Of a DNA stretch of 64,000 bases, positions 17,532 to 27,463 are shown in pieces. The stretch lies in the NCBI RefSeq assembly GCF_000515275.1, contig NZ_KI911560.1, positions 2,480,001-2,544,000 of the forward strand, read 5' to 3'. Both the position numbers and the translations under genes were made by a program. Positions within the stretch are counted from its first letter, which is position 1; each line of letters begins with the position of its first letter. Source of the stretch: Methylophilus sp. 5. Lineage in GTDB: Bacteria > Pseudomonadota > Gammaproteobacteria > Burkholderiales > Methylophilaceae. The notes below the pieces were generated by a model that had not been told where the DNA came from, did no database searches, and saw only the letters and a program-made list of their open reading frames with translations.

Positions 17532-19403
17532 ATGATGAAAATTAAAACTGCTTTTGGTATTGCAGCCAGTGTTGCGCTTGCCTTGCCGGCAATGGCGTTT
17601 GCTGCTGCAGACCAAGAAGCTGCAATGAAAGACTCAAACAACTGGGCACATCCACGTGGTCAGCACAATAACCAAGGTTATAGCGCACTGGCACAAATCA
17701 ACAAAGGCAATATCAAAAACCTGAAAATGGCCTGGACATTCGCAACCGGTGTAAACCGTGGTCACGAAGGTTCTCCAATTGTGGTTGGCAACATGATGTA
17801 CATCGTGACTGCTTTCCCAAACAACATTTACGCTCTGGATTTGAACGATAACCAGAAAATTGTATGGTCTTACTTTCCTAAACAAGACCCTAGCGTTCAA
17901 GCAGTGCTGTGCTGTGACAACGTGACTCGTGGCTTGGGCTTCGGTGACGGCAAGATCTACCTGCAACAAAACGATGGTTTGTTAGTTGCGCTGGATGCCA
18001 AAGACGGTAAAAAACTGTGGGAAGTTAAAAACACGGATCCAAAAGTGGGTGCGACTAACACTAACGCGCCACACGTGATCAAAGACAAAGTATTGACCGG
18101 TTGCTCAGGTGCTGAGTTCGGCGTACGTTGCTTTATCGCTGCATACAACCTGAAAGATGGTTCTTTGGCATGGAAAGCCTACTCAACTGGCCCAGATGCT
18201 GAAACATTGCACGACGCAAATACTAACAAAGACAACCCTTTGTATAACGCACTGTCTGTTTATCAAGACGTGAACGGTGGTAACAAAGAGGGTGGTTCTT
18301 TCAAGCGCCTGTCTGCTGATCAAATCAAAGGTGGCGAAAAAGAGCTGGGTACACGTACCTGGTTGAAACCACAAGCGATCAAAGATGGCTGGCAGCATGG
18401 TGGCGGTTCCGTATGGGGCTGGTGGCCATATGATGCACGTACAAACCTGGTTTACTACGGTGCGGGTAACCCATCTGTATGGAACCCGGATGTACGTCCA
18501 GGCGACAACAAATGGTCCATGACAGTGACAGCACGTGATTTGGACACTGGTGTGGCTAAATGGGCGATGCAAATGACTCCACACGATGAGTGGGACTACG
18601 ATGGTGTGAACGAAGTGATTCTGTTCGACAAGGCTGGTAAAACATATGCATGGCACCATGACCGTAACGGTTTTGCTTACACCTGGAATGCGAATACAGG
18701 TAGTTTGATTGCTGCTGAAAAAGTACACCCATTTGTTAACTGGGCAACTGATGTTGACCTGAAAACAGGCGTACCTAGCAAACTGGCGGCTGCTTCTACT
18801 CACCAAGACTACAACGCTAAAGGCATTTGCCCAGCGGCTTTGGGTACTAAAGACCAACAGCCTGCGGCTTACTCACCAAAAACGGGTTTGATGTACTCTC
18901 CACTGAACCACGTATGTATGACATACGAGCCAGTTGAGTCCAAATACGTGGCTGGTCAGCCATGGGTTGGTGCGACATTGACCATGTTTGCTGGTCCAGA
19001 CGGTGTGATGGGTGGTTTTGCTGCTTATGACCCAATGACCAACAAAAAAGTCTGGTACAACAAAGAGAAGTTCTCTGCCTGGAGTGGTGCGTTGACGACT
19101 GCTTCTAACATTGTGTTCTACGGTACTTTGGATCGTTGGTTCAAAGCAGTTGATGCACAATCAGGTAAAGAGCTGTGGAAGTTTCAGGTTGGTTCTGGTG
19201 CGATTGGTAACGCGTTCACCTATGGTAACAAAGGTAAACAATACGTGGGTATCTTGTCTGGTATCGGCGGTTGGGCTGGTGTTGCGATGAACTTGGGTAT
19301 GACGACTGACACCGACGCATTGGGTGCTGCTGGTGGTTACAAAGAGTTGACCAAGTACAACGCTGCTCCTGGCGGCGGTGCACTGAACGTGTTTGCACTG
19401 TAA
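17532..19403 (+). CDS. xoxF: XoxF, lanthanide-type PQQ methanol dehydrogenase
   Basis: 623 residues with a signal peptide ending near A-M-A-F-A. Eight-blade propeller features are visible: the vicinal disulfide pair C127-C128, the W-G-W-W-P PQQ-side motif, and the active site P-H-D-E-W-D-Y-D-G-V-N. Asp355 is the catalytic Asp and Asp357 is the extra Asp found in XoxF and absent (Ala) in calcium-type MxaF, so lanthanide dependence is well supported. It is longer than the roughly 600-residue XoxF of Methylobacterium, apparently through extra residues around 230-285. It is monocistronic; no xoxJ or xoxG lies next to it, typical of the XoxF4 clade of Methylophilaceae (clade by inference). Confidence 0.95.
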   Translation: MMKIKTAFGIAASVALALPAMAFAAADQEAAMKDSNNWAHPRGQHNNQGYSALAQINKGNIKNLKMAWTFATGVNRGHEGSPIVVGNMMYIVTAFPNNIYALDLNDNQKIVWSYFPKQDPSVQAVLCCDNVTRGLGFGDGKIYLQQNDGLLVALDAKDGKKLWEVKNTDPKVGATNTNAPHVIKDKVLTGCSGAEFGVRCFIAAYNLKDGSLAWKAYSTGPDAETLHDANTNKDNPLYNALSVYQDVNGGNKEGGSFKRLSADQIKGGEKELGTRTWLKPQAIKDGWQHGGGSVWGWWPYDARTNLVYYGAGNPSVWNPDVRPGDNKWSMTVTARDLDTGVAKWAMQMTPHDEWDYDGVNEVILFDKAGKTYAWHHDRNGFAYTWNANTGSLIAAEKVHPFVNWATDVDLKTGVPSKLAAASTHQDYNAKGICPAALGTKDQQPAAYSPKTGLMYSPLNHVCMTYEPVESKYVAGQPWVGATLTMFAGPDGVMGGFAAYDPMTNKKVWYNKEKFSAWSGALTTASNIVFYGTLDRWFKAVDAQSGKELWKFQVGSGAIGNAFTYGNKGKQYVGILSGIGGWAGVAMNLGMTTDTDALGAAGGYKELTKYNAAPGGGALNVFAL

Positions 19404-19450
19404 TTTAAGCTTGCGCTTAAGTTGCACGTAGAAATACGTGAGTATGACAA

Positions 19451-19479
19451 AACACCCTGCCTAGGCAGGGTGTTTTTTT
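19451..19479 (+). terminator. Terminator after xoxF
   Basis: A palindrome with arms AACACCCTGCC (19451-19461) and GGCAGGGTGTT (19464-19474), followed by T residues. A very strong rho-independent terminator, as expected for a highly expressed gene. Confidence 0.93.
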
Positions 19480-19527
19480 GTTTGTGCGATGCAGAAAGGG
19501 CTGGCTTAGTAAAAACCAGCGAGGCGT

Positions 19528-20403
19528 TTAGCCGTAGATTTGCACGGTATTTTCAGCGCGAATTTGTTGAAATATTTGCAGGCGCTCAGGCGCAATTTTG
19601 CCTGTAGCCAGTGCTTGCAAAATCACACATTCCGGCTCATGGGTATGGGTGCAGTTGTTGAACTTGCAGTGGCCTATGAGTGGCCTGAATTCAACAAAGG
19701 CATATTCAAGGTCAGCTTCGTCGATATGATACAGCCCAAACTCTTGTAAGCCGGGCGAGTCGATAATGGCGCTACTTTTATCCAGATGATACAAGTGTGT
19801 TGCCGTGGTGGTATGTTTACCGCTATCCAGTGTGGCACTGATTTCTTGCGTTTTACTGCGTGCCTCAGGGAGCAGACTATTGATAATGGTTGACTTGCCC
19901 ATGCCAGATTGGCCGACCAGCACGCTGGTATGGCCTGCCAGTAGCGGTTTAAGGCTATCTACAGAGTCTTTGGCATTGAGCTGCACGGTGAGATAACCCA
20001 GCGCGGCATATTGCTGCAGTTTTTGCAGCGCTTGCGGGTTAGGCAAATCACATTTATTGAGGATGATGACTGCACGAATGCCAGCTGCTTCGGCCGCAAC
20101 CAGGCAGCGATTAAGCAGATCTTCGTAAAAACTAGGCTGGGTTGCCAGCACAATTAGTATTTGCGTGACATTAGCCGCCAGAATTTTGCTTTTGAAGGCA
20201 TTGCTGCGGTAGAGCAGGGTGTTACGCTCAGCCGTTTTTTCGATCACGCCTTCTTTTTCTGAAGTGATGGTGACAGTGACTTGGTCACCGGCGGCGTTAT
20301 CGACTTTTTTACCGCGGGTCACGCAACTGAGGATGCGCCCATCGGGCAATTCAACGTTATAGCGCTTGCCATAGGCAGCGACAATGAGTCCTTGAGGCGT
20401 CAT
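19528..20403 (-). CDS. rsgA: RsgA, small-subunit ribosome assembly GTPase
   Basis: 291 residues: N-terminal OB fold, then a circularly permuted GTPase domain with N-K-C-D-L (116-120) before G-Q-S-G-M-G-K-S (164-171) and D-S-P-G (215-218). A C-terminal zinc site includes Cys246, Cys251 and Cys259. It helps the late maturation of the 30S subunit. It is last in an M48 protease, cytochrome c, rsgA minus-strand operon; its ATG is separated from the cytochrome stop by one base. Confidence 0.95.
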   Translation of the reverse strand: MTPQGLIVAAYGKRYNVELPDGRILSCVTRGKKVDNAAGDQVTVTITSEKEGVIEKTAERNTLLYRSNAFKSKILAANVTQILIVLATQPSFYEDLLNRCLVAAEAAGIRAVIILNKCDLPNPQALQKLQQYAALGYLTVQLNAKDSVDSLKPLLAGHTSVLVGQSGMGKSTIINSLLPEARSKTQEISATLDSGKHTTTATHLYHLDKSSAIIDSPGLQEFGLYHIDEADLEYAFVEFRPLIGHCKFNNCTHTHEPECVILQALATGKIAPERLQIFQQIRAENTVQIYG

Positions 20404-20404
20404 G

Positions 20405-20704
20405 CTAGAAATGATAGTAGGTGTGATTTAAATACTGTACCACTTGCTGCTCTTCATCATCAAACCATTTCAGATTGAGCATGGTATTGCAGTTAGTGAC
20501 TTGGGCTTTTAAGCCATTGAGTGAACGCACCTTGCGGTAATCGCGGGTGTAAATGCCACTGCCATTGCCGCCATAGCTGCTGGCGTGGCAATGGATGCAA
20601 TGCGTATTAACTAGTTTTTGCCCTGCTTGCAGCGAGGCGTCATTTGCACTTGCGGTGATGCTTGCAAGTGCCAGAACCAGGCTGATCAGCAGGGAAGATT
20701 TCAT
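20405..20704 (-). CDS. Small monoheme c-type cytochrome
   Basis: 99 residues. A signal peptide (cleavage near A-S-A-N-D) is followed by one CXXCH heme site, C-I-H-C-H (about residues 36-40). A Met in N-T-M-L-N-L could be the sixth ligand. It is a periplasmic electron carrier of small class I size. Its start overlaps the M48 protease stop by 4 bases and it abuts rsgA, so the three genes are coupled. Electron partners are unknown. Confidence 0.85.
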   Translation of the reverse strand: MKSSLLISLVLALASITASANDASLQAGQKLVNTHCIHCHASSYGGNGSGIYTRDYRKVRSLNGLKAQVTNCNTMLNLKWFDDEEQQVVQYLNHTYYHF

Positions 20705-21948
20705 GCGTAGGTTTGCAGTTTGGCGATGCGCAGGCTGGCAGGCGGGTGCGAGTCGTAAAATGCTGAGTGCAGCGGGTCAGGCGTCAGCGTCGAGGCATTG
20801 TCGCGATAGAGTTTGACCAAGGCATCAATTAAAAACTGTGGTCTGGATTGTTGTGCCGCGTAGTGATCTGCTTCAAACTCGTTGGTGCGTGAGTAAGCGG
20901 CGAGCAGTGGGCGCAAAATAAACATGAACACCGGTGAAACCAGCACAAACAGCAGCAAGGCCATATGGTTGCTCACTTCTGCAATGCCTAATCCAGTAAA
21001 AAACCACTCTTGTTTGATTAAGTAACCCAATAACGCCAGGCCAAGCAGGCTTAAGCCAAACATCATGACAATGCGTTTGATTACGTGTTGATGTTTGAAA
21101 TGTCCCAATTCATGTGCCAGCACCGCTTCAATTTCGTCTGCACTTAATTTTTCTAGCAGGGTGTCAAAAAACACCACGCGTTTATTTTTGCCAAAGCCGG
21201 TGAAATAAGCGTTGCCATGGCCGGAACGTGTCGAGCCATCCATGACAAACAAGCCTTGACTGGCAAAGCCACATTTTTGCAACAAGGCTTCAATGCGCGC
21301 TTTTAGCATTTGGTCTTGCATCGGCGTAAATTTGTTAAAGAGTGGTGCAATCCAGATTGGGTAAACCGCTAGCATAAACAGGTTAAATGCACTCCAGATG
21401 AGCCACAGGTAGAGCCACCACCAGTCGCCAGCGCTTTGCATCAGCCACAGTGCGATGAACAGGATTGGACCACCGAGCAGCAAGCCAACAAACGTATGTT
21501 TCACCAGGTCACCAAAAAACATGCCACGTGACATTTTATTAAAGCCGAATTTTTCGTCGACATTAAAGGTCTGGATGTAATCAAATGGCAGGGTGGCTAC
21601 GCCTGAAATTAACATGGCGGAGCAAATGACCAGTGCGCCACGAATAATGTCGTGCGCTGGCAGCCATTGTTGCCAGGCTTGGTCTAGCACTTGCAAGACG
21701 CCGCCCAATGTCAGCGCCAGTAGAATAACGGCTTCCATCACGGTCTCGCTCAAGCGCAGTTTGACCTTGGCGGTGGTGTAGTCAGCCGCACGCTGATGCG
21801 CATCGAGGCTGATGGTTTGATCAAATGCTGCAGGCACGTGCTGGCGGTGTTGCTGAATATGACGGATATGGCGTAAACCCAGCCAGACACGAATCGCGAG
21901 GCTAATGACAATCACAGCGACAAAAATTTGAGTAAAGAGTGCAGACAT
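20701..21948 (-). CDS. M48-family membrane metalloprotease (Ste24/CAAX protease type)
   Basis: 415 residues with several membrane segments (about 5-25, 70-90, 100-120, 150-200, 300-345). The zinc motif H-E-L-G-H is at 279-283, and the third ligand is in N-E-F-E-A-D-H near 350. The N-terminal CAAX-prenyl-protease-like domain is present. It is probably an inner-membrane protease for quality control. It is the first gene of a coupled operon with the cytochrome and rsgA, and is divergent from orn. Confidence 0.9.
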   Translation of the reverse strand: MSALFTQIFVAVIVISLAIRVWLGLRHIRHIQQHRQHVPAAFDQTISLDAHQRAADYTTAKVKLRLSETVMEAVILLALTLGGVLQVLDQAWQQWLPAHDIIRGALVICSAMLISGVATLPFDYIQTFNVDEKFGFNKMSRGMFFGDLVKHTFVGLLLGGPILFIALWLMQSAGDWWWLYLWLIWSAFNLFMLAVYPIWIAPLFNKFTPMQDQMLKARIEALLQKCGFASQGLFVMDGSTRSGHGNAYFTGFGKNKRVVFFDTLLEKLSADEIEAVLAHELGHFKHQHVIKRIVMMFGLSLLGLALLGYLIKQEWFFTGLGIAEVSNHMALLLFVLVSPVFMFILRPLLAAYSRTNEFEADHYAAQQSRPQFLIDALVKLYRDNASTLTPDPLHSAFYDSHPPASLRIAKLQTYA

Positions 21949-22067
21949 AGCAATGGGTGGCTTGTAAGTGGTGACAGTTAGCTATTTTGATGGATTTAAC
22001 TCCACCTTGTTCACTGAACTGAATATAATGTTTCATTTTAATGGAAATCATGACGAGAGGCACACAA

Positions 22068-22634
22068 TTGGCAAGTAATCAGGACAATTTAATCTGGCTG
22101 GATATGGAAATGAGTGGTTTGCTGCCTGACACAGACCGTATTCTCGAGCTGGCTGCCGTCGTCACCGATGCGCAATTGAATGTGATTGCAGAGTCACCGG
22201 TATTGGTGGTGCATCAATCGGATGCGGTATTGGATGGCATGGACGCCTGGAATAAAGGCACGCATGGCCGCAGCGGCTTGATCGACAAAGTAAAGGCTTC
22301 CACGCTGGACGAAGACGCTGCAACCGATGCTATGCTGGCGTTTTTAAAAGAGCATGTGCCAGCGGGTAAATCGCCGATGTGTGGTAATTCTATCTGTCAG
22401 GACAGACGTTTTATGGCGCGCTATATGCCACGCCTGGAAGCGTTTTTTCATTACCGCAATCTGGACGTGAGTGTGTTTAAAGAGTTGTCACGCCGCTGGC
22501 GACCGGATATTTATGCGGGCTTTAAAAAGGCCAGCCGTCATGAAGCATTGGCGGATATTTATGAGTCGATTGATGAACTCAAGTATTATCGCGAACACTT
22601 TTTGAATATGACGCCACCTGCTAAAGCAGAATAA
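22068..22634 (+). CDS. orn: Oligoribonuclease
   Basis: A DEDDh exonuclease that degrades 2-5-nucleotide RNAs, with L-D-M-E-M-S-G-L at the N terminus, [10 protein letters not shown] in the middle and S-R-H-E-A-L-A-D-I near the end. The frame is open from ATG 22041, and a second ATG is at 22050. I prefer the TTG at 22068, because GAGAGG (22055-22060) is well spaced and [10 protein letters not shown] then aligns with the start of known Orn proteins. That gives 188 residues, close to the usual length. Confidence 0.93.
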   Translation: MASNQDNLIWLDMEMSGLLPDTDRILELAAVVTDAQLNVIAESPVLVVHQSDAVLDGMDAWNKGTHGRSGLIDKVKASTLDEDAATDAMLAFLKEHVPAGKSPMCGNSICQDRRFMARYMPRLEAFFHYRNLDVSVFKELSRRWRPDIYAGFKKASRHEALADIYESIDELKYYREHFLNMTPPAKAE

Positions 22635-22653
22635 GCGTTCAAAAAATCAACGC

Positions 22654-22680
22654 AAAAAAAAGACGCCTATTTGGCGTCTT
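22654..22680 (-). terminator. Terminator downstream of glgA
   Basis: Arms AAGACGCC (22660-22667) and GGCGTCTT (22673-22680). The T run lies on the minus-strand side, so it best serves glgA transcripts, about 100 bases past that stop. Confidence 0.75.
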
Positions 22681-22782
22681 GAGGGAGGAGAAGTTAGCTT
22701 TGGAGAAGCTTGATTAGTAATAAGCACCTTCTGTGCCAACTTCGCTTCACTTTTTTCGTCAAATTCTGTAAGTAATTGTTTT

Positions 22783-24234
22783 TTAAATATCTATCAAGTT
22801 TTGGTAGAGCTGAAAATAATGTTCTGCGCTGGTTTCCCAGCTGACATCCTGTTGCATGGCCTGTTTTTGCAGTTGTTGCCACTGACCAGAATTGGCATAA
22901 ATGAGCATGGCTTGCTTTAATGTGACCAAAAGTGTCGATGGATTATTTTCTGGCATTACCAATCCTGTCATGGTCTCAGCCAGTGTTCCGTCCGCCGCGA
23001 CAACCCCGCCTTGTACCGAGTCTGCCAGGCCGCCAGTGTTGGCCACCAGTGGAATCGTGCCGTAACGCAAACCATACATCTGGTTCAAGCCACAGGGCTC
23101 AAAGCGCGAAGGCATCACAAAAATATCGGTGCCGGCCATGATGCGATGTGACAGTGGTTCGTTATAGCCGATAGTGACAGCGACCTGCCCAGGATACTGC
23201 CGCATCAGTGCCAGATACTGTTGCTCTAGTGCGGGCTCGCCGCTGCCGAGCACGGCCAGCTGGCAGCCGCTCGCCAACACCTCATGTGCGATGTCGACCA
23301 GCATATCCAGACCTTTTTGATGCGTAAGCCTGCTCACGACACCCAGCAAGGGGCTGGTGGCTTGTTGCTGCAAGTGAAGTTCTGCTTGTAGCGCCTGTTT
23401 AACCAGTGGTTTATTGGCCAAGCTGTGGGCGCTGTAATGCACTGGCAAATAAGGATCGGTGGCCGGGTCCCACACTTGTGTATCTATACCATTTAATATG
23501 CCGGTTAAATCATGGGCTCTATGCTGTAACAAGCCCTGAAAGCCAAAGCCAAACTGCTCAGTCTGGATTTCCTTGGCGTAAGTAGGGCTCACTGTTGACA
23601 GCGCATCAGCATAATAAAGCCCGGCTTTCATAAACGACAGATGGCCATAAAATTCATAGCCTGCTGGCTGAAAGTCCTGCTCGCTTAGCATTAGCTGATG
23701 GCGCCAGTCCGCATGAAAGTTACCTTGAAACGCCAGGTTATGAATACTGAAGACCGACTTTGCCGGGCTAGACAATTGCCGCAGATAGTAGGGCGTGAGT
23801 CCACTTTGCCAGTCATTGCAGTGCACCAGTTCAGGTTGCCAATGCTGCAAGCTATTTGGCACTGACAACATGGCCGCGACTTTTGACAGTAAACCAAAGC
23901 GCAGCGGGTTATCTTGCCATTCACCATGCAAGGGGTGATGGTAAGGGCCACCATCACGGTCATAGAGCGCCGGGCAATCAATCAGCAGGAGCGGAATTAC
24001 AGTGCCAGGCAGAGTGGTCTGGTAAAGGTCGCAGCGTAAGTCGTGAAAAGCCTGTAGCGAGCCTAGTAAACGCGGCGAGTCACACTGTGCCAGTATGCCG
24101 CGATAGGCTGGCAGCAGCACCTGAATATCCAGCCCGGCGTTGCAAAGTGCTGCGGGTAATGCACCACTAACGTCTGCTAAGCCTCCTGTTTTGATGAGTG
24201 GGAAAATTTCTGAGGTAACAAATAGTAAACGCAA
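22783..24234 (-). CDS. glgA: Glycogen synthase
   Basis: 483 residues, GT5 family. K-T-G-G-L-A-D-V (16-23) binds ADP-glucose, and the C-terminal S-R-F-E-P-C-G-L-N-Q-M-Y-G-L-R-Y-G is the nucleotide-sugar motif. The start is a TTG at 24234 (M-R-L-L-F-V-T-S-E), supported by homologue length. It adds glucose from ADP-glucose to glycogen. No other glycogen genes lie in the window. Confidence 0.93.
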   Translation of the reverse strand: MRLLFVTSEIFPLIKTGGLADVSGALPAALCNAGLDIQVLLPAYRGILAQCDSPRLLGSLQAFHDLRCDLYQTTLPGTVIPLLLIDCPALYDRDGGPYHHPLHGEWQDNPLRFGLLSKVAAMLSVPNSLQHWQPELVHCNDWQSGLTPYYLRQLSSPAKSVFSIHNLAFQGNFHADWRHQLMLSEQDFQPAGYEFYGHLSFMKAGLYYADALSTVSPTYAKEIQTEQFGFGFQGLLQHRAHDLTGILNGIDTQVWDPATDPYLPVHYSAHSLANKPLVKQALQAELHLQQQATSPLLGVVSRLTHQKGLDMLVDIAHEVLASGCQLAVLGSGEPALEQQYLALMRQYPGQVAVTIGYNEPLSHRIMAGTDIFVMPSRFEPCGLNQMYGLRYGTIPLVANTGGLADSVQGGVVAADGTLAETMTGLVMPENNPSTLLVTLKQAMLIYANSGQWQQLQKQAMQQDVSWETSAEHYFQLYQNLIDI

Positions 24235-24323
24235 GGGAATCTCTTTAAATCAACAGGCGGTGGGAACTGAATGTTTTGAAACTTATGATACATTGCCTGC
24301 TACTGTTTTAGAAGGAGATTGGA

Positions 24324-24701
24324 ATGAAATCTTGGCTCATGGTTGGTTTGGGTTCAGCATTAGGTGCCTGGGCGCGCTGGGGGCTCTCAATCTGGTTAAA
24401 TTCCATAGGCATGATTCCATTAGGCACGTTAATGGCTAATGCCATCGGCGGCTTTCTGATGGGGGTTGCGTTGGCGTTGTTCCAGACGATGCCGCAACTG
24501 TCGCATGAGTGGCGACTATTTATTGCCATGGGCTTTTTGGGCGGTCTGACTACTTTTTCTACATTTTCGGCACAAGCGTTTGTGTTACTGCAAAAGCAAG
24601 CCTATGTCTGGGCCGGCTTGCATGTGTTTACGCATGTGGTGGTGTCTGTCTTGCTGACAATAGTTGGCTATTGGTGTGTGATGCGCTGGCAGGCGGCATA
24701 A
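24324..24701 (+). CDS. crcB: CrcB (Fluc) fluoride channel
   Basis: 125 residues with four membrane segments. It contains the family signature G-T-L-M-A-N-A-I-G-G-F-L-M-G and G-F-L-G-G-L-T-T-F-S-T-F-S, with the G-x-T-T-F-S-T motif at the ion site. It exports fluoride as a dual-topology dimer. AGAAGGAG just upstream (24310-24317) is a good ribosome site. No fluoride riboswitch was recognised in the 89 bases between glgA and crcB. Confidence 0.93.
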   Translation: MKSWLMVGLGSALGAWARWGLSIWLNSIGMIPLGTLMANAIGGFLMGVALALFQTMPQLSHEWRLFIAMGFLGGLTTFSTFSAQAFVLLQKQAYVWAGLHVFTHVVVSVLLTIVGYWCVMRWQAA

Positions 24702-24716
24702 CTAATTGATGCGTGT

Positions 24717-24749
24717 AAAAAAAGAGGGCCATCAGGCCCTCTTTTTTAT
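24717..24749. terminator. Bidirectional terminator between crcB and rne
   Basis: Arms AAAGAGGGCC (24721-24730) and GGCCCTCTTT (24735-24744), with A residues on one side and T residues on the other, so it can act for both convergent genes. Confidence 0.9.
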
Positions 24750-24772
24750 TGCTGCTAAGTGGTGAGCGCTGA

Positions 24773-27463
24773 TTATTTCTGCGTTTCAACCATCACCAGG
24801 CTTGGTTCTGCAGCGGCTACTTCGTCTTTTTTCCACTTGGCAGCATTGCGTGGTTTTTTCGCTTTGGCTGCTGTTTCTGCAGGCGCAGCCACTGGTTCTG
24901 GCTTGGTTTCTACCAATTGAATGCCTGCATCGGCAGCGCCTTCAGCGGCCTTTGCGGTGGATTTACGTTTGCGTGCAGGTTTTTTCTGCGTGGCTTCACT
25001 TGCGACTGCTTCAGTATTAGCTACTGGGGCGGCTGCGGTTTCAACCAGTTCCATGGCTGGTGCATCACTGCCTTCAGCCGCGCGTTTGCCACGTGCTTTA
25101 CCGCCACGTGAACGACTGCGTGGCGCTTTTTCAGCCACTGGTTCATCGTTGCTGCTGCTGGTCGTGGTGCTTGCATTCACTGTGTCAGTATTCAGCTTGG
25201 CCACTTCTGATGCAGGCTGTGGGGCAGCTGAGACAGGATCGGCTACCACTTTTGGCGCCGCTTCAGCTTTAATTGCTGGTGCAGCGGCCGCTTCAGTGAT
25301 CACAACAGGTGCTGGATTGACTGGTGTAGCCGCGTCAATCGTTGCACTCACGTTAGCTTCAGATTCGCTATTAACCTGGTTTGGCGCATCTTCACGTTGA
25401 CGGCGATCACGGCGGCCATGGCGATTGCGGCGGTTACCGCGCTCACCACGCTCTTGCTTGTTGTCGCCGGTTTGTGAGGTCAGTGCCGGTTGATTGGCAT
25501 CTACTTTTGCTTCTTGCGGCTGTTGACGTTCTTGTCTTTCTTTTTGCGCAGGTTTTTCTTGTGGCTGACGTTCCTGGCGCGGCTTGTGAGACGCGTTGTC
25601 TTGTTGCTCTTTAGGTTGGCGTTCTTGACGTTCGTTCGCTGGACGATCACCACGCTCCTGTTGACGCTGACGGTCACGGCGATTGCGGTTCTTATTGCGG
25701 TCACGGCCAGAGTCTTTCGCTTCGCGCGCTGGTTTTTCAATCGTTGGTGCGACTTCTTTTTCTTCTAAGCCCAACCACGATTTAATCACACCAAAGAAAG
25801 ACTTTTTAGACTCAGCCACTGGTGCAGCGGCTGGTTTTTCTTCTACGATAGGGGCGGCCGTCGCTGCTGTAATGCCTTTAACAACGGCTTCAGCTTTGGC
25901 AGGCGCAGCCGCTTGTTGCAAGCTGTGCTGGTAATCAGATTCGCTAGGCAGGTCTACCATTTTGTAGCTCGCCTGCATGGTGTCTTCGTTCACATCATCA
26001 AGGCGAATGCGCAGGATGTTGTAATTAGGCGTTTCCAAATGCACGTTTGGAATCAGTACGACCTCTACGCCGGTGCGCTGCTCAATCTTATGAATATCAG
26101 CACGCTTTTCATTCAGCAAGAAGGTCGCGGCCTCCACTGGCAACTGCACCTGAATAATGGCACTGTTGTCTTTCATCGCTTCTTCTTGCGTAATGCGCAG
26201 AATATGCAAAGCTGTCGATTCAATGCCACGGATATGACCAGTGCCGTTACAGCGAGGGCAGGTCATATGGTTGGTTTCACCCAGACTTGGGCGCAAGCGC
26301 TGGCGAGACATTTCGAGCAGGCCAAAGCGGGAGATTTTGCCCATTTGTACACGTGCACGGTCGTGGTGCAAAGCGTCACGCAACGCGTTCTCTACTTCAC
26401 GCTGGTTGCGCTGGTTTTCCATGTCGATAAAGTCAATCACCACCAGGCCGCCGAGGTCGCGCAGGCGCATCTGGCGGGCGACTTCTTCAGCGGCTTCCAG
26501 GTTGGTATTAAATGCGGTTTGTTCAATATCCGCGCCTTTAATTGAGCGGCCGGAGTTGACGTCGATAGACACCAGGGCTTCGGTATGGTCAATCACGATG
26601 GCGCCGCCCGAAGGCAAGCGTACTTCACGTGCAAAGGCGGATTCGATCTGATGCTCGATCTGGAAGCGGGAGAACAGTGGGATTTCGTCTTGATACAGTT
26701 TGACGCGGGTCACATTGCCCGGCATCACGTGATTCATAAACTGCAACGCTTGTTCGTGCACATCTGCAGTGTCGATCAGAATCTCGCCAATGTCGGCACT
26801 AAAGTAGTCACGAATCGCGCGAATCACCAGGCTGCTTTCCTGATAAATCAGGTAAGCACCAGGCTGGAAATTAGAGGCATCTTCAACCGCTTGCCACAGC
26901 TGTGCCAGGTAGTTCAGGTCCCATTGCAGCTCTTCTGCATTACGGCCAATACCGGCAGTACGCGCAATAATGCTCATGCCGTTTGGTACGTCCAGTTGAG
27001 CCATGGTGTCACGCAGTTCGTTACGCTCTTCACCTTCAACGCGGCGTGAAACACCACCGCCTCGCGGGTTGTTTGGCATCAGCACCAGGTAACGGCCAGC
27101 CAGTGAGATAAAGGTGGTGAGTGCAGCGCCTTTGCTGCCGCGCTCATCTTTGTCTACCTGAACAATGACTTCCTGACCTTCTTTAATTACGTCCTGAATG
27201 CGGGCGCGACCTTGGTCTGGTTTGTCCTGAAAGTAGCTGCGGGCGATTTCCTTGAAAGGCAAAAAGCCGTGTCTGTCAGTACCGTAGTCGACAAACGCAG
27301 CTTCAAGAGAGGGTTCAATGCGTGTAATCACGCCTTTATAGATATTACTTTTACGCTGTTCTTTACCAGCGTGTTCAATATCGAGGTCGATGAGTTTTTG
27401 TCCATCAACAATCGCAACGCGCAATTCTTCTGATTGCGTTGCGTTAAACAACATTCTTTTCAT
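24773..27463 (-). CDS. rne: Ribonuclease E
   Basis: 896 residues. The N-terminal catalytic half (about 1-500) has the S1 domain ([21 protein letters not shown]), D-F-I-D-M in the DNase I-like subdomain, and the zinc link C-P-R-C-N-G-T-G near 405. The C-terminal half is low complexity, with Arg/Gln/Glu-rich then Ala/Pro/Lys-rich stretches, the usual scaffold for degradosome partners and RNA. It initiates mRNA decay and processes rRNA and tRNA. It is divergent from rluC across a long leader, as in many proteobacteria. Confidence 0.95.
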   Translation of the reverse strand: MKRMLFNATQSEELRVAIVDGQKLIDLDIEHAGKEQRKSNIYKGVITRIEPSLEAAFVDYGTDRHGFLPFKEIARSYFQDKPDQGRARIQDVIKEGQEVIVQVDKDERGSKGAALTTFISLAGRYLVLMPNNPRGGGVSRRVEGEERNELRDTMAQLDVPNGMSIIARTAGIGRNAEELQWDLNYLAQLWQAVEDASNFQPGAYLIYQESSLVIRAIRDYFSADIGEILIDTADVHEQALQFMNHVMPGNVTRVKLYQDEIPLFSRFQIEHQIESAFAREVRLPSGGAIVIDHTEALVSIDVNSGRSIKGADIEQTAFNTNLEAAEEVARQMRLRDLGGLVVIDFIDMENQRNQREVENALRDALHHDRARVQMGKISRFGLLEMSRQRLRPSLGETNHMTCPRCNGTGHIRGIESTALHILRITQEEAMKDNSAIIQVQLPVEAATFLLNEKRADIHKIEQRTGVEVVLIPNVHLETPNYNILRIRLDDVNEDTMQASYKMVDLPSESDYQHSLQQAAAPAKAEAVVKGITAATAAPIVEEKPAAAPVAESKKSFFGVIKSWLGLEEKEVAPTIEKPAREAKDSGRDRNKNRNRRDRQRQQERGDRPANERQERQPKEQQDNASHKPRQERQPQEKPAQKERQERQQPQEAKVDANQPALTSQTGDNKQERGERGNRRNRHGRRDRRQREDAPNQVNSESEANVSATIDAATPVNPAPVVITEAAAAPAIKAEAAPKVVADPVSAAPQPASEVAKLNTDTVNASTTTSSSNDEPVAEKAPRSRSRGGKARGKRAAEGSDAPAMELVETAAAPVANTEAVASEATQKKPARKRKSTAKAAEGAADAGIQLVETKPEPVAAPAETAAKAKKPRNAAKWKKDEVAAAEPSLVMVETQK

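Noticed and set aside
18183..18857. 224-codon minus-strand frame inside xoxF
   Set aside because: Antisense shadow caused by the codon usage of a strongly expressed gene.
24240..24323. Fluoride riboswitch upstream of crcB
   Set aside because: The gap is short and lacks the conserved fluoride-aptamer sequence blocks.
24921..25400. 159-codon plus-strand frame opposite the RNase E C-terminal half
   Set aside because: Arises from low-complexity Ala/Arg codons of rne on the other strand.
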